Assembly: GCA_902470365.1 (NCBI GenBank)
Contig: CABRFZ010000015.1
Location: 1-50,766, forward strand
Length of the DNA: 50,766 bases
Direction of reading: 5' to 3'
From: an uncultured Collinsella sp.
GTDB lineage: Bacteria; Actinomycetota; Coriobacteriia; Coriobacteriales; Coriobacteriaceae
How positions within the stretch are numbered: the first letter of the stretch is position 1; each line of letters begins with the position of its first letter. The notes beneath the pieces were generated by a model that saw only the letters and a list, made by a program, of their open reading frames with translations, searched no databases and was not told the DNA's origin. A program made the position numbers and the translations under genes. This document shows positions 26,365 through 34,072 of the stretch, in pieces.

Positions 26365-27233
26365 GCGAGATGAAAGCAACGCCCGCAACCGAGGCGGCCA
26401 CGTCCGAGACCCAGGACTTTCTGTCGAGTGTGGGGGAGAGCGAGAAGCGCGTTCGCGTGAGCGGCAAGGCCGTGAGCGACGAAGTCGTGCTCTCCACCAA
26501 GGACGTCAACGTGTACTATGGCGACCACCATGCGCTGCACAATACGTCGCTCGACTTTCACAAGGGCGAGATCACGGCGCTCATCGGGCCCTCGGGCTGC
26601 GGTAAGTCGACCTTCTTGCGTAGCCTCAACCTGATGAATCGCGAGATTCGCGGCTGCCGCGTGGAGGGCGAGATCAACTACCGCGGGCGCAACGTGAACA
26701 CCAAGACCGAAAACACCTACGAGCTGCGCCGTTCCATTGGCATGGTGTTCCAGCAGCCCAACCCCTTCCGCAAGTCCATTCGCGACAACATTACGTTTGC
26801 GCCCAGGCGTCACGGCATCACCGACCGCGACGAGCTCGACCGCATGGTCGAGGAGAGCCTGCGTGGTGCGGCGCTGTGGGACGAGGTCAAGGACAAGCTC
26901 GACAAGAGCGCCTACGCGCTTTCGGGCGGTCAGCAGCAGCGTCTGTGCATTGCGCGCACGCTGGCGCTCAATCCCGACGTGATCCTGTTTGACGAGCCCT
27001 GCTCGGCGCTCGACCCCATCTCGACGCTGGCGATCGAGGACCTCATGTCGTCGATCGTTGCCGACCGCGCCATCGTCATCGTGACGCACAACATGGAGCA
27101 GGCGTCGCGTGTGTCCAACCGCACGGCGTTCTTCTACATGGGCGATATGGTCGAGTACGACGAGACCGACAAGATTTTCCAGCGGCCCAAGGATAAGCGG
27201 CTGAATGATTACCTCACCGGCATGTTCTCCTAG
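26361..27233 (+). CDS. pstB: Phosphate ABC transporter ATP-binding protein
   Basis: PstB powers phosphate import. The 290-residue protein has Walker A GPSGCGKSTF at about 78-87, the signature LSGGQQQRLCIARTLA at about 189-204, Walker B VILFDEPCSALDP at about 209-221 and the switch histidine in IVTHNM. About 40 residues of charged sequence precede the ATPase domain and are not part of the usual protein. The start codon overlaps the end of pstCA. A strong terminator lies about 60 bases downstream. Confidence 0.95.
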   Translation: MSEMKATPATEAATSETQDFLSSVGESEKRVRVSGKAVSDEVVLSTKDVNVYYGDHHALHNTSLDFHKGEITALIGPSGCGKSTFLRSLNLMNREIRGCRVEGEINYRGRNVNTKTENTYELRRSIGMVFQQPNPFRKSIRDNITFAPRRHGITDRDELDRMVEESLRGAALWDEVKDKLDKSAYALSGGQQQRLCIARTLALNPDVILFDEPCSALDPISTLAIEDLMSSIVADRAIVIVTHNMEQASRVSNRTAFFYMGDMVEYDETDKIFQRPKDKRLNDYLTGMFS

Positions 27234-27289
27234 TCCGGGACATGCTTGAGGCCCGCGGCGGCCACGGTTGCAGCGGGACTGATTGGAGA

Positions 27290-27326
27290 GGCGGGTCATC
27301 TCTTGCGTGAGATGGCCCGCCTTTTT
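27290..27326 (+). terminator. Terminator of the pst operon
   Basis: A perfect 13-bp stem (27290-27302 with 27309-27321), 6-nt loop, then TTTTT. Clear intrinsic terminator. Confidence 0.9.
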
Positions 27327-27343
27327 GCTCTGCGACCGAAACG

Positions 27344-27378
27344 ACCACCACAAAGGGGACGGGCACCTTCGTGGTGGT
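27344..27378. repeat. CACCACAAAGGGGAC inverted repeat, copy 1
   Basis: Arms ACCACCAC (27344-27351) and GTGGTGGT (27371-27378) flank AAAGGGGACGGGCACCTTC, which can pair further. A second copy at 40063 shares CACCACAAAG and GGGGAC. It lies between the pst terminator and the ABC-F gene. Confidence 0.65.
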
Positions 27379-27438
27379 TTGGGGTGGGGCTCGCTGCTAT
27401 CATGGACAACGTTGAATTTCTACGAAGGAGCAGGGCAT

Positions 27439-29298
27439 ATGGCGATTCTTTTGGGATGCGATTCCGTCAGCCTAGAGTTTCCCACCAAGCATATTTTCGA
27501 TAGCGTGACGCTCGGCGTGGGCGAGGGCGACCGTATTGGTATCGTCGGCAAAAACGGCGACGGCAAGTCGACGCTGCTGAGCGTACTCGCCGGCACGTTG
27601 GAGCCCGACGACGGCCGCGTGACGCACCGCCGCGACACCACGATCGGATTGCTCGGCCAAAAGGACAACCTGGTCGATACCGACACCGTGCATCATGCCG
27701 TCGTCGGAGACACGCCCGAGTACGAGTGGGCCTCGAGCCCGCGTACGCGCCAGATTCTGGCCGGCCTTATTAGCGATGTGCCCTGGGAGGGCACGGTGGG
27801 CGAGCTTTCGGGCGGTCAGCGCCGTCGCGTGGACCTCGCGCGCCTGCTGATCGGCGACTACGACGTGCTCATGCTCGACGAGCCCACCAACCACCTGGAC
27901 ATGCGCACCATCAACTGGCTCGCGCGTCACCTAAAGGCCCGCTGGCAGCGCGGTCAGGGCGCCATGCTCGTGGTTACGCACGACCGCTGGTTCTTGGACG
28001 AGGTCTGCACCAGCATGTGGGAGGTCCACGACGGCCAGGTCGATCCCTTCGAGGGCGGCTACTCCGCATATATCCTTCAGCGCGTAGAGCGCGACCGCAT
28101 GGCTGCGGTTACCGAGGAGCGCCGTCGCAACATGGCGCGCAAGGAGCTCGCGTGGCTGAGCCGCGGTGCCCAGGCGCGCTCCACCAAGCCCAAGTTTCGC
28201 GTGGACGCCGCTCGCGAGCTCATCGCCGACGTACCGCCCGTACGTGACGAGCTGGAGCTCAAGCGCCTGGCGGTGAGTCGCCTGGGCAAGCAGGTTATCG
28301 ACGTGGTCGACGTGGACGCCGGCTATGCGGATACCGATGGCGCGCCCAAGCAGGTGCTCAACGATGTGACCTGGCTCATCGGTGCGGGCGACCGCTACGG
28401 TCTTTTGGGCGAGAACGGCGCCGGCAAGTCGACGCTGCTCGATGTGATCCAGGGCAAGATTGAGCCCACGCGCGGCCGCGTGAAGATTGGCCAGACAGTG
28501 CGCTTTGGCGTGCTGTCGCAGCAGCTCGAGGAGCTCGAGCCCTTCATGGGCGACACGATTCGCGAGGTGCTCAGCAACTATAAGAAGTACTACGTCATCG
28601 ACGGCAAGGAGACTTCGCCCGAGAAGCTCTGCGAGCGCCTGGGCTTTACGACGCAGCAGCTCTGGAGCCGCATCGGCGATCTTTCGGGCGGCCAGCGCCG
28701 TCGCCTGTCGCTGCTGCTGACGATTCTGGACGAGCCCAACGTGCTCATCCTGGACGAGCCTGGCAACGACCTGGATACCGACATGCTCGCGATTGTCGAG
28801 GACCTGCTCGACGGCTGGCCCGGCACGCTGATTCTGGTGACGCACGACCGCTTTTTGATGGAGCGCGTGACCGACCAGCAGTGGGCGCTGCTCGACGGCC
28901 ACCTGACGCATATGCCCGGTGGCGTGGACCAGTACCTGCGCCTGTGCAACGCTACCGCCGAGGGCGAGCCCGTGGGCGCACCGAGTGCCAAGACCGGCGC
29001 GTTCGACACCGGTGCCGCGGCAGCTGCGGCCGAAAAGCCCAAGTCGAGCGGTCAGCCCAACGGCCTGTCCAACGCCGAGCGTCAGAAGCTCCGCCGCGAG
29101 GTGAGCTCGCTCGAGCGCAAGATGGAGACGCAGCGCGCCCGCGTTGAGGAGGCCGAGGCCGCGATGGCCCAGGTCGACCCCACCAACTACACGGCGCTGG
29201 GCGAGCAGCAGACAAAGATCGACGAGGCTCACGCCGCCATGGACGAGTTGGAGATGGCGTGGCTCGAGGCGAGCGAAAAGCTCGAGGGCGAGGAGTAG
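27439..29298 (+). CDS. ABC-F family ATPase (Uup-like)
   Basis: A 619-residue protein with two ABC ATPase domains and no membrane segments. Domain 1: GKNGDGKSTLL, LSGGQRRRVDLA, MLDEPTNHLD. Domain 2: GENGAGKSTLLD, LSGGQRRRLSLL, LILDEPGNDLD. ABC-F proteins act on the ribosome, rescuing or tuning translation. A C-terminal Ala-rich linker and a coiled coil (about 560-619) match the Uup type, where that tail binds nucleic acid. In domain 2 the usual TNHLD is GNDLD. ATG 27439 has AAGGAG eight bases upstream. The Cof-type phosphatase starts 6 bases after the stop. Confidence 0.9.
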   Translation: MAILLGCDSVSLEFPTKHIFDSVTLGVGEGDRIGIVGKNGDGKSTLLSVLAGTLEPDDGRVTHRRDTTIGLLGQKDNLVDTDTVHHAVVGDTPEYEWASSPRTRQILAGLISDVPWEGTVGELSGGQRRRVDLARLLIGDYDVLMLDEPTNHLDMRTINWLARHLKARWQRGQGAMLVVTHDRWFLDEVCTSMWEVHDGQVDPFEGGYSAYILQRVERDRMAAVTEERRRNMARKELAWLSRGAQARSTKPKFRVDAARELIADVPPVRDELELKRLAVSRLGKQVIDVVDVDAGYADTDGAPKQVLNDVTWLIGAGDRYGLLGENGAGKSTLLDVIQGKIEPTRGRVKIGQTVRFGVLSQQLEELEPFMGDTIREVLSNYKKYYVIDGKETSPEKLCERLGFTTQQLWSRIGDLSGGQRRRLSLLLTILDEPNVLILDEPGNDLDTDMLAIVEDLLDGWPGTLILVTHDRFLMERVTDQQWALLDGHLTHMPGGVDQYLRLCNATAEGEPVGAPSAKTGAFDTGAAAAAAEKPKSSGQPNGLSNAERQKLRREVSSLERKMETQRARVEEAEAAMAQVDPTNYTALGEQQTKIDEAHAAMDELEMAWLEASEKLEGEE

Positions 29299-29304
29299 GC
29301 GAGG

Positions 29305-30075
29305 ATGATCAAAGCCGCGTTTTTCGATATCGACGGCACGCTACTGAGCTTTAAGACCCACCGGATTCCGGCGTCGGCGCAGCAGGTGCTCGACAGCTTT
29401 CACGAGCAGGGGATCGCGTGCGTGATCGCCACGGGCCGTCCGACCTACCAGATGCCCGATTGGCTGTTCGACCTGGGCTGGGATGCGTACAATACGCTCT
29501 CGGGCCAGCACTGCTTTGATGCCGAGGGAGCTTACCGCAGCTGTCCGATTGATCCGGACGACGTTGCGGTGATCGTGGACCAGGTGGCGCAGGGGTGCTA
29601 TGACTCGCTGTGCATGCAGAGCGAGAACTCGTTTGTGAACCGCCTGTCCGAGCGCGTGGTGACGGCTGGCAGCAACGCGGGAATCGTCTACCACGAGGAG
29701 CCGTTTGAGCACGCCTTTGACGCACCGGTCTACCAGTTCTGCGCCTTTGTGGACCCGGCCGACGAGCATGTCGTGACCGATGCCGTGTCGCATTCGCTCA
29801 CCACGCGCTGGTGCGACCTGTTCTGCGACATTATTCCCGCTAACGGCGGCAAGGACCTGGGTGTGGCGGCGACGCTGGAGCGCCTGGATATCGACGCGAG
29901 CGAGGCGATCGCCTTTGGCGACGGCGAGAACGACCTATCGATGTTTTCCGCCGTGGGCACGAGCGTGGCCATGGGTAACGCACAGGACACGGTGAAAGCT
30001 GCGGCGACCTATGTGACGACCGCCGTGGACGACGACGGAATCTACAACGCCGCGAAGCACTTTGGCCTGTTATAG
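29305..30075 (+). CDS. Cof-type HAD phosphatase
   Basis: A 256-residue HAD hydrolase of the Cof (IIB) subclass. Motif I is FFDIDGTLLSF, motif II VIATGRP, the lysine is in NGGKDLG, and the metal-binding motif is AFGDGENDLSMF near residue 208. The alpha/beta cap at about 85-180 is typical. Cof proteins dephosphorylate sugar phosphates, FMN or PLP precursors; specificity cannot be read here. It is probably co-transcribed with the ABC-F gene, and a GGGGAC repeat follows as a terminator-like structure. Confidence 0.88.
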   Translation: MIKAAFFDIDGTLLSFKTHRIPASAQQVLDSFHEQGIACVIATGRPTYQMPDWLFDLGWDAYNTLSGQHCFDAEGAYRSCPIDPDDVAVIVDQVAQGCYDSLCMQSENSFVNRLSERVVTAGSNAGIVYHEEPFEHAFDAPVYQFCAFVDPADEHVVTDAVSHSLTTRWCDLFCDIIPANGGKDLGVAATLERLDIDASEAIAFGDGENDLSMFSAVGTSVAMGNAQDTVKAAATYVTTAVDDDGIYNAAKHFGLL

Positions 30076-30080
30076 CTGCG

Positions 30081-30151
30081 GCTCGGCACTTGGGGACGTT
30101 CCTTTCCTGCCGGCAGCTGGGGACACTCCTTGCGGGGCGTCCCCATTTTGT
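30081..30151. repeat. GGGGAC-type intergenic repeat, copy C
   Basis: Blocks CGGCACTTGGGGACGTTCC, TGCCGGCAGCTGGGGACACTC and CGTCCCC match the other copies. Its right part GGGGAC-GTCCCC stem is followed by ATTTTGTTTT, so it can end transcription of the Cof gene. Confidence 0.7.
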
Positions 30152-30193
30152 TTTCGTCCCGCACGTTTTGTGAAACACGGCTAACTTTTAGAC

Positions 30194-30218
30194 AAAGTAG
30201 TAAGACATGGGCAACTTT
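30194..30218. promoter_or_regulatory. Imperfect palindrome upstream of the DtxR-family gene
   Basis: AAAGTAG and its near complement CAACTTT bound the sequence, with CATGGGCAACT inside. The same CATGGGCAACT block recurs in the palindrome at 36645 before the metal exporter gene. It could be the regulator's own site; the match is partial. Confidence 0.35.
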
Positions 30219-30282
30219 TGCAGTAAAGTAAGCGGTGGAAAGTATCCAAAGGCTAACTAGCAATCATCGCGAAAGGCGGCCC

Positions 30283-30672
30283 ATGGCCCTACGTGAATCC
30301 GGAGAAGACTATCTCGAATCGATCTACGTTCTGTCGGAACGTCAGGGCATCGTGCGTTCGATCGACGTTGCGGAGTACCTCGGCGTAACCAAGGCGAGCG
30401 TTTCCAAGGCCATGGCGACCTTGGAGAGCGACGGCTATGTCGAAATGGGCAAGCGCGACGTTCATCTGACAGAGCGTGGTCTGGAGGTCGCTTGCCAAAT
30501 GTGGGAGCGTCACTGCTTTTTCGTGGGGCTGCTAGAGGATGCGGGTGTTTCGGCTGAGGTCGCGTCGCAAGAGGGCTGCCACATGGAGCACTGCCTAAGC
30601 GAGGAAAGCTTCGAGAAGCTGAGGGCGATGCTGGGACGGGAAGATGCGGCGGGCCCAACAACGGAAGCCTAA
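30283..30672 (+). CDS. DtxR/MntR-family metal-dependent regulator
   Basis: A 129-residue repressor with a winged helix at about 5-62 (VAEYLGVTKASVSKAMATLE) and a metal-binding dimerisation domain after it; the SH3-like third domain of DtxR is missing, as in MntR. Metal ligands mix the two types: Asp9 and Glu12 as in MntR, but C99-x-x-E102-H103 as in DtxR, plus His77. Whether it senses Mn or Fe is therefore open. ATG 30283 has GAAAGG eight bases upstream. Candidate targets in this window are the exporter at 36756 and the iron-box-like site at 39311. Confidence 0.85.
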   Translation: MALRESGEDYLESIYVLSERQGIVRSIDVAEYLGVTKASVSKAMATLESDGYVEMGKRDVHLTERGLEVACQMWERHCFFVGLLEDAGVSAEVASQEGCHMEHCLSEESFEKLRAMLGREDAAGPTTEA

Positions 30673-30692
30673 CTGACTTACAGTGGCGCGGA

Positions 30693-30711
30693 GTTCGCGC
30701 AAAGCGCGAAC
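30693..30711. repeat. Short perfect hairpin after the DtxR-family gene
   Basis: GTTCGCGC and GCGCGAAC around AAA, 20 bases past the stop. No T-tract, but it may help end transcription. Confidence 0.55.
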
Positions 30712-30809
30712 CAGCGACCGGGACCAGTAGCCCCGCCAACCAAGTCCAACTCAGACAAGGAACCCCGCCAGCAAGCGATGCCCAAGAACCTTCAGCTGTG
30801 TCAATGCAG

Positions 30810-30934
30810 GCCGGGACCGGGTTTGGTTTTGAAAACACTCCGCAGCGCGAGGCCCGCCTTTCCGTTGCTCCGCAGGAGCAGGAAAGACGGGCCTCGCGCG
30901 CGAGGACGTTTTCAAAGCCAAGCCCGACCCCGGC
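30810..30934. repeat. 125-nt near-perfect long hairpin between convergent genes
   Basis: Nested stems: 30810-30815 with 30929-30934; 30818-30836 with 30908-30926 (19 pairs including three G-U on the plus strand); 30845-30856 with 30888-30899 (12 perfect); 30858-30863 with 30881-30886; and 30866-30871 with 30875-30880 around GCA. It separates the DtxR-family gene from the leftward ATPase gene. It could be a two-way terminator, a palindromic repeat element or a non-coding RNA. Nothing protein-coding is seen in 30673-30951. Confidence 0.75.
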
Positions 30935-30951
30935 TGGAGGGGCCACGAGTG

Positions 30952-32904
30952 CTACAGGTTCTTGACACCCATCGCGCGCATGGCGTTCAGGATGGCGATG
31001 ATCGCCACGCCTACGTCGCCGAACACGGCAAGCCACATGTTGGCGATGCCCAGCGCTGCCAGCACAAGGATCAGCAGCTTAACGCCCAGCGCAAAGATGA
31101 TGTTCTGCCAGACGATCGTCATGGTCTTGCGTGCCACGCGGATCGCGCGGGAAATGTTGGACGGCTTGTCGTCCATGAGCACGACATCGGCGGCCTCGAT
31201 CGCAGCGTCAGAACCCATAGCGCCCATGGCAATGCCCACATCGGCGCGCGTAAGCACGGGCGCATCGTTGATGCCGTCGCCCACAAAGGCGAGCTTGCCC
31301 TTGCCACTCTCGGTTGCAAGCAGCGCCTCGACGCGCTCGACCTTATCGCCCGGCAGCAGCTGCGCGTGGAACTCGTCGAGACTGAGTTGCTTGACCACAG
31401 ACGCCGCAACCTCCTCGCGGTCGCCCGTGAGCATGACGGTGCGCTTGACACCGGCGGCGTGCAGGTCGCGAATCGTTTGCTCAGCATCGGCCTTGACGGT
31501 GTCTGCAATCACGATGTGGCCGGCGTACACGCCGTCAACGAGCACATGCAGAATCGTTCCGACGACCTCGCAATCGGGCGCTTCGACTCCGGCCGCGGCG
31601 AGCATCTTTGCGTTGCCAATGACGACGTGCTTGCCGTCGATGGTTGCCGTCACGCCATGGCCCGCGTCGTTGGTGGAGTCGCTTACGCGCTTGGGGTCGA
31701 CCTCGCCCTGGTAGGCGACACGTACGGACTGCGCGATGGGGTGATCGGAGAACGACTCAGCAAGGGCTGTGACTTCGAGCAACGACTGCTCGGTATAGCC
31801 GGCCTCGGGGCGTACCGCGACCACCGAGAACGTGCCGTTGGTGAGGGTGCCCGTCTTGTCAAAGACGACGGTGTCCACATCGGCGAGCGTCTCGAGGTAG
31901 TTAGAACCCTTGATGAGAACGCCCAGCTTGGAGGCGCCGCCGATGCCGCCAAAGAAACTGAGCGGCACGCTGATCACGAGCGCGCACGGGCAGCTGACGA
32001 CCAGGAAAGTCAGGCCGCGCAGAATCCAGTCGGGCCAGGCACCGGTGACCAGGCCGCCGCCGAGCGCGAGCACCGCGGCAGCGCCGGTGACGGCGGGCGT
32101 GTAGACGCGGGCAAAGCGCGTGATGAAGTTCTCGGTGCGCGCCTTCTTTTCGCTGGCATTCTCCACGAGCTCCAGGACGCGTGCGACGGTGGACTCGCCA
32201 AAGGGCTTGGTGGTGCGCACGTGGATGAGCCCCGTCATGTTGATGCAGCCGCTGATGATATCGTCGCCGGACTTGGCGGGGCGGGGGACTGACTCGCCCG
32301 TGAGCGCGGCGGTGTCGAGCTGGGTTTCGCCCTCGACGATGACGCCGTCGATAGGCACGCGCTCGCCGGGCTTGACCACGATCACGGTGCCGACGGCGAT
32401 GTCATCGGGAAAGACCTGCTCGAGTGTGCCGTCGGGTTGCTCGACGTTAGCGTAGTCGGGCGCGATGTCCATCATGGCGCTGATCGACTTGCGGCTCTTG
32501 CCCACGGCGTATGCCTGGAACAGCTCGCCGACCTGGTAGAACAGCATGACGGCGGCGCCTTCGGCCATGTGCGGGTCGGTATCGGGGAAGAGCACCATGG
32601 CAAATGCGCCGATGGTCGCGACTGCCATAAGGAAGCTCTCATCGAAGGCCTTGCCACGGCGGATGTTATTGAATGCCTTTTGCAGTACGTCGTAGCCGGC
32701 AATCAAAAACGGCACGAGGAATAGCACAAAGCTGGCGTAGATGTCGCCCGGGGTGCCGAATGCGGCGGTGAGGGTGCCGAACTCATCGAGGGCGTACACC
32801 ACGGCAAAAATGCCCAGCGCTACCAGGATGCGGTTGCGCTTATGCTCGAGTGACTCTTTCTTCTTGCGCTTCTTCTTTTTCTTCTTGGGGTCGGCGGTGG
32901 CCAT
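30952..32904 (-). CDS. Zn/Cd/Pb-type P1B ATPase
   Basis: A 650-residue metal-exporting ATPase. It has SCPCALV at 304-310 (metal-binding CPC), DKTGTLT at 349-355 (phosphorylated Asp), the SDHPIAQ motif, MLTGDREE and GDGINDAP. Near the C-terminus GVKLLIL and FGDVGVAI supply the Lys and Asp typical of the Zn2+/Cd2+ group. There is no N-terminal HMA domain; instead a lysine-rich tail (KKKKKKRKKK) precedes the first helix, and a separate HMA protein is encoded upstream. ATG 32904 has GGGAGGA about 8 bases before. An operator-like sequence (32929-32950) lies in the leader. Confidence 0.9.
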   Translation of the reverse strand: MATADPKKKKKKRKKKESLEHKRNRILVALGIFAVVYALDEFGTLTAAFGTPGDIYASFVLFLVPFLIAGYDVLQKAFNNIRRGKAFDESFLMAVATIGAFAMVLFPDTDPHMAEGAAVMLFYQVGELFQAYAVGKSRKSISAMMDIAPDYANVEQPDGTLEQVFPDDIAVGTVIVVKPGERVPIDGVIVEGETQLDTAALTGESVPRPAKSGDDIISGCINMTGLIHVRTTKPFGESTVARVLELVENASEKKARTENFITRFARVYTPAVTGAAAVLALGGGLVTGAWPDWILRGLTFLVVSCPCALVISVPLSFFGGIGGASKLGVLIKGSNYLETLADVDTVVFDKTGTLTNGTFSVVAVRPEAGYTEQSLLEVTALAESFSDHPIAQSVRVAYQGEVDPKRVSDSTNDAGHGVTATIDGKHVVIGNAKMLAAAGVEAPDCEVVGTILHVLVDGVYAGHIVIADTVKADAEQTIRDLHAAGVKRTVMLTGDREEVAASVVKQLSLDEFHAQLLPGDKVERVEALLATESGKGKLAFVGDGINDAPVLTRADVGIAMGAMGSDAAIEAADVVLMDDKPSNISRAIRVARKTMTIVWQNIIFALGVKLLILVLAALGIANMWLAVFGDVGVAIIAILNAMRAMGVKNL

Positions 32905-32928
32905 GACTCGTATCCTCCCATTTGAATG

Positions 32929-32950
32929 TATGAACACTCGCTCATATAAT
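32929..32950 (-). promoter_or_regulatory. ArsR/SmtB-type operator before the P-type ATPase gene
   Basis: The sequence TATGAACA..CGCTCATATAAT matches 20 of 22 bases of the operator at 33668-33689 in front of the repressor gene. This suggests that the repressor controls the ATPase gene through its own site as well as through the operon promoter. Confidence 0.65.
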
Positions 32951-33004
32951 TTCGCGAGCAAAGGCCGCGGCAATCGCGGCCTTGCAGGTTGGCGTAAACC
33001 TGGG

Positions 33005-33223
33005 CTAGAGAATGATCTCGCAGTCCGGCTCGGCGTCGGCCGTAAACTCCACAACGCGGTTGAGCACCTCGTCGAACTCGGCGTCATCGGCCTCGAGCGT
33101 CAACTTCTGGGTCATAAAGTTGACGGACACGGATTTGACGCCCTCGAGCTTGGCCAGCTCGTCCTGAAGCTCGCGCGCACAGTTGGCGCAGTCGATCTCG
33201 TCGAGCTTAAACTGCTTTTTCAT
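33005..33223 (-). CDS. Heavy-metal-associated (HMA) domain protein
   Basis: A 72-residue soluble protein with a single ferredoxin-like HMA fold. The metal motif is DCANCA (residues 10-15), the Cys-x-x-Cys that binds soft metals. The rest (LEGVKSVSVNFMTQKLTLE) is typical. It is very acidic, and an acidic C-terminus (DAEPDCEIIL) contains one more cysteine. Between the repressor and the ATPase genes, it probably passes metal to the ATPase or replaces its missing N-terminal domain. AAAGGAA precedes the start. Confidence 0.9.
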   Translation of the reverse strand: MKKQFKLDEIDCANCARELQDELAKLEGVKSVSVNFMTQKLTLEADDAEFDEVLNRVVEFTADAEPDCEIIL

Positions 33224-33286
33224 GGTGGGTTCCTTTCTCTGTATTTGCGGCTTGGGTGCAGGCCGCGCTGGTACCGTGGTTGGTCG

Positions 33287-33652
33287 CTATTCGCAGATGT
33301 GGCTCATGCCTTGGTTGAGCATGGTGTAGACGTGGTCGTCGGCGAGCGAGTAGAGGATATTGCGCCCGTCGCGCCGGAATTTAACCAGGTGCGACTGCTT
33401 GAGTGTGCGCAGCTGGTGCGACACCGCGGACTGCGAGGTTTCGGTCGCTTCGGCGATGTCTGCCACGCAGAGCTCGCGGCCCATGAGGGCATAGAGGATC
33501 TTGATGCGCGTGGTGTCGCTGAAGACCTTGAACAGGTCGGCGAGGTCGTAGAGAAGCTCCTCGTCGGGAAGGTCCTCGGGCGAGCAGGTGGTCGGGATCG
33601 CGGGTTCGGTGGCCTCGATGTCGAGTTTCGTTTCATCAACGCGGATGCTCAT
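33287..33652 (-). CDS. ArsR/SmtB-family zinc-sensing repressor
   Basis: A 121-residue winged-helix repressor that releases DNA when metal binds. The DNA-recognition helix is TSQSAVSHQLRTLKQSHLV. The helix-5 metal site fits the SmtB/CzrA pattern D-x-H-x10-H-x-x-E exactly, in DDHVYTMLNQGMSHICE at the C-terminus. Two more cysteines (TTCSPE and ELCVAD) could form a CadC-like site. It opens the operon; AAAGGAT precedes the start, and two operators in inverted orientation with a strong promoter lie upstream. Confidence 0.92.
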   Translation of the reverse strand: MSIRVDETKLDIEATEPAIPTTCSPEDLPDEELLYDLADLFKVFSDTTRIKILYALMGRELCVADIAEATETSQSAVSHQLRTLKQSHLVKFRRDGRNILYSLADDHVYTMLNQGMSHICE

Positions 33653-33665
33653 TGCAATATCCTTT

Positions 33666-33726
33666 CATATGAACATGCGCTCATATAATTTACTTTCGAT
33701 TATATGAGTGCATGTTCATATGTCAA
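33666..33726 (-). promoter_or_regulatory. Promoter and paired operators of the zinc efflux operon
   Basis: On the minus strand TTGACA (33721-33726) and TATAAT (33699-33704) are 16 bases apart, a near-ideal promoter. Two 24-bp arms, 33666-33689 and 33699-33722, are reverse complements with one mismatch; each contains the ArsR-type half sites TGAAC and CTCATA. One arm covers the promoter spacer and the other the likely transcription start, ideal for repression. Confidence 0.85.
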
Positions 33727-33808
33727 TGACGTTCAGGTAATTCGTTGTACAAAATGATGGGGAATAGTGGACGAGATCCCGGACTGAGCGTTTTTTGATA
33801 GTCGATGC

Positions 33809-34063
33809 CAAGGTGGGTACCCTCGTGCCGTGCAAAAAATGGAGTATTCTGCAACTATAGGGGGTCCGCTAATTTATTGCAGGTCATATAATGCAGTTCA
33901 AGAGTTATCTTAGGGTGTTAATCCGATGAGTTCTTCCTCAAATGTTGCCTAACGCTCTCACGCAAGAGTGATTTCGCTCCACATTTGGATTCACTCGAGG
34001 GTGATAGACACCCGACCCTGCTGAATACTCGCAATTTTGCACATCACTAGGGTACCCACCTTG
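33809..34063. repeat. 255-bp element with 41-bp imperfect terminal inverted repeats
   Basis: Left arm 33809-33849 and right arm 34023-34063 are reverse complements at about 34 of 41 positions; the outer 15 bases (CAAGGTGGGTACCCT) match perfectly. The 173-bp centre is AT-rich and has no ORF of note. No target-site duplication is evident. It resembles a MITE, or a very long stem-loop. The rest of 33727-34072 shows nothing else. Confidence 0.65.
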
Positions 34064-34072
34064 TTAGCCGGT

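Noticed and set aside
23461..26388. A 975-codon frame on the minus strand opposite pstS-pstCA
   Set aside because: The product is low-complexity (H, D, Q, R-rich) with no domain; the plus strand encodes clear Pst proteins with ribosome sites and coupled starts.
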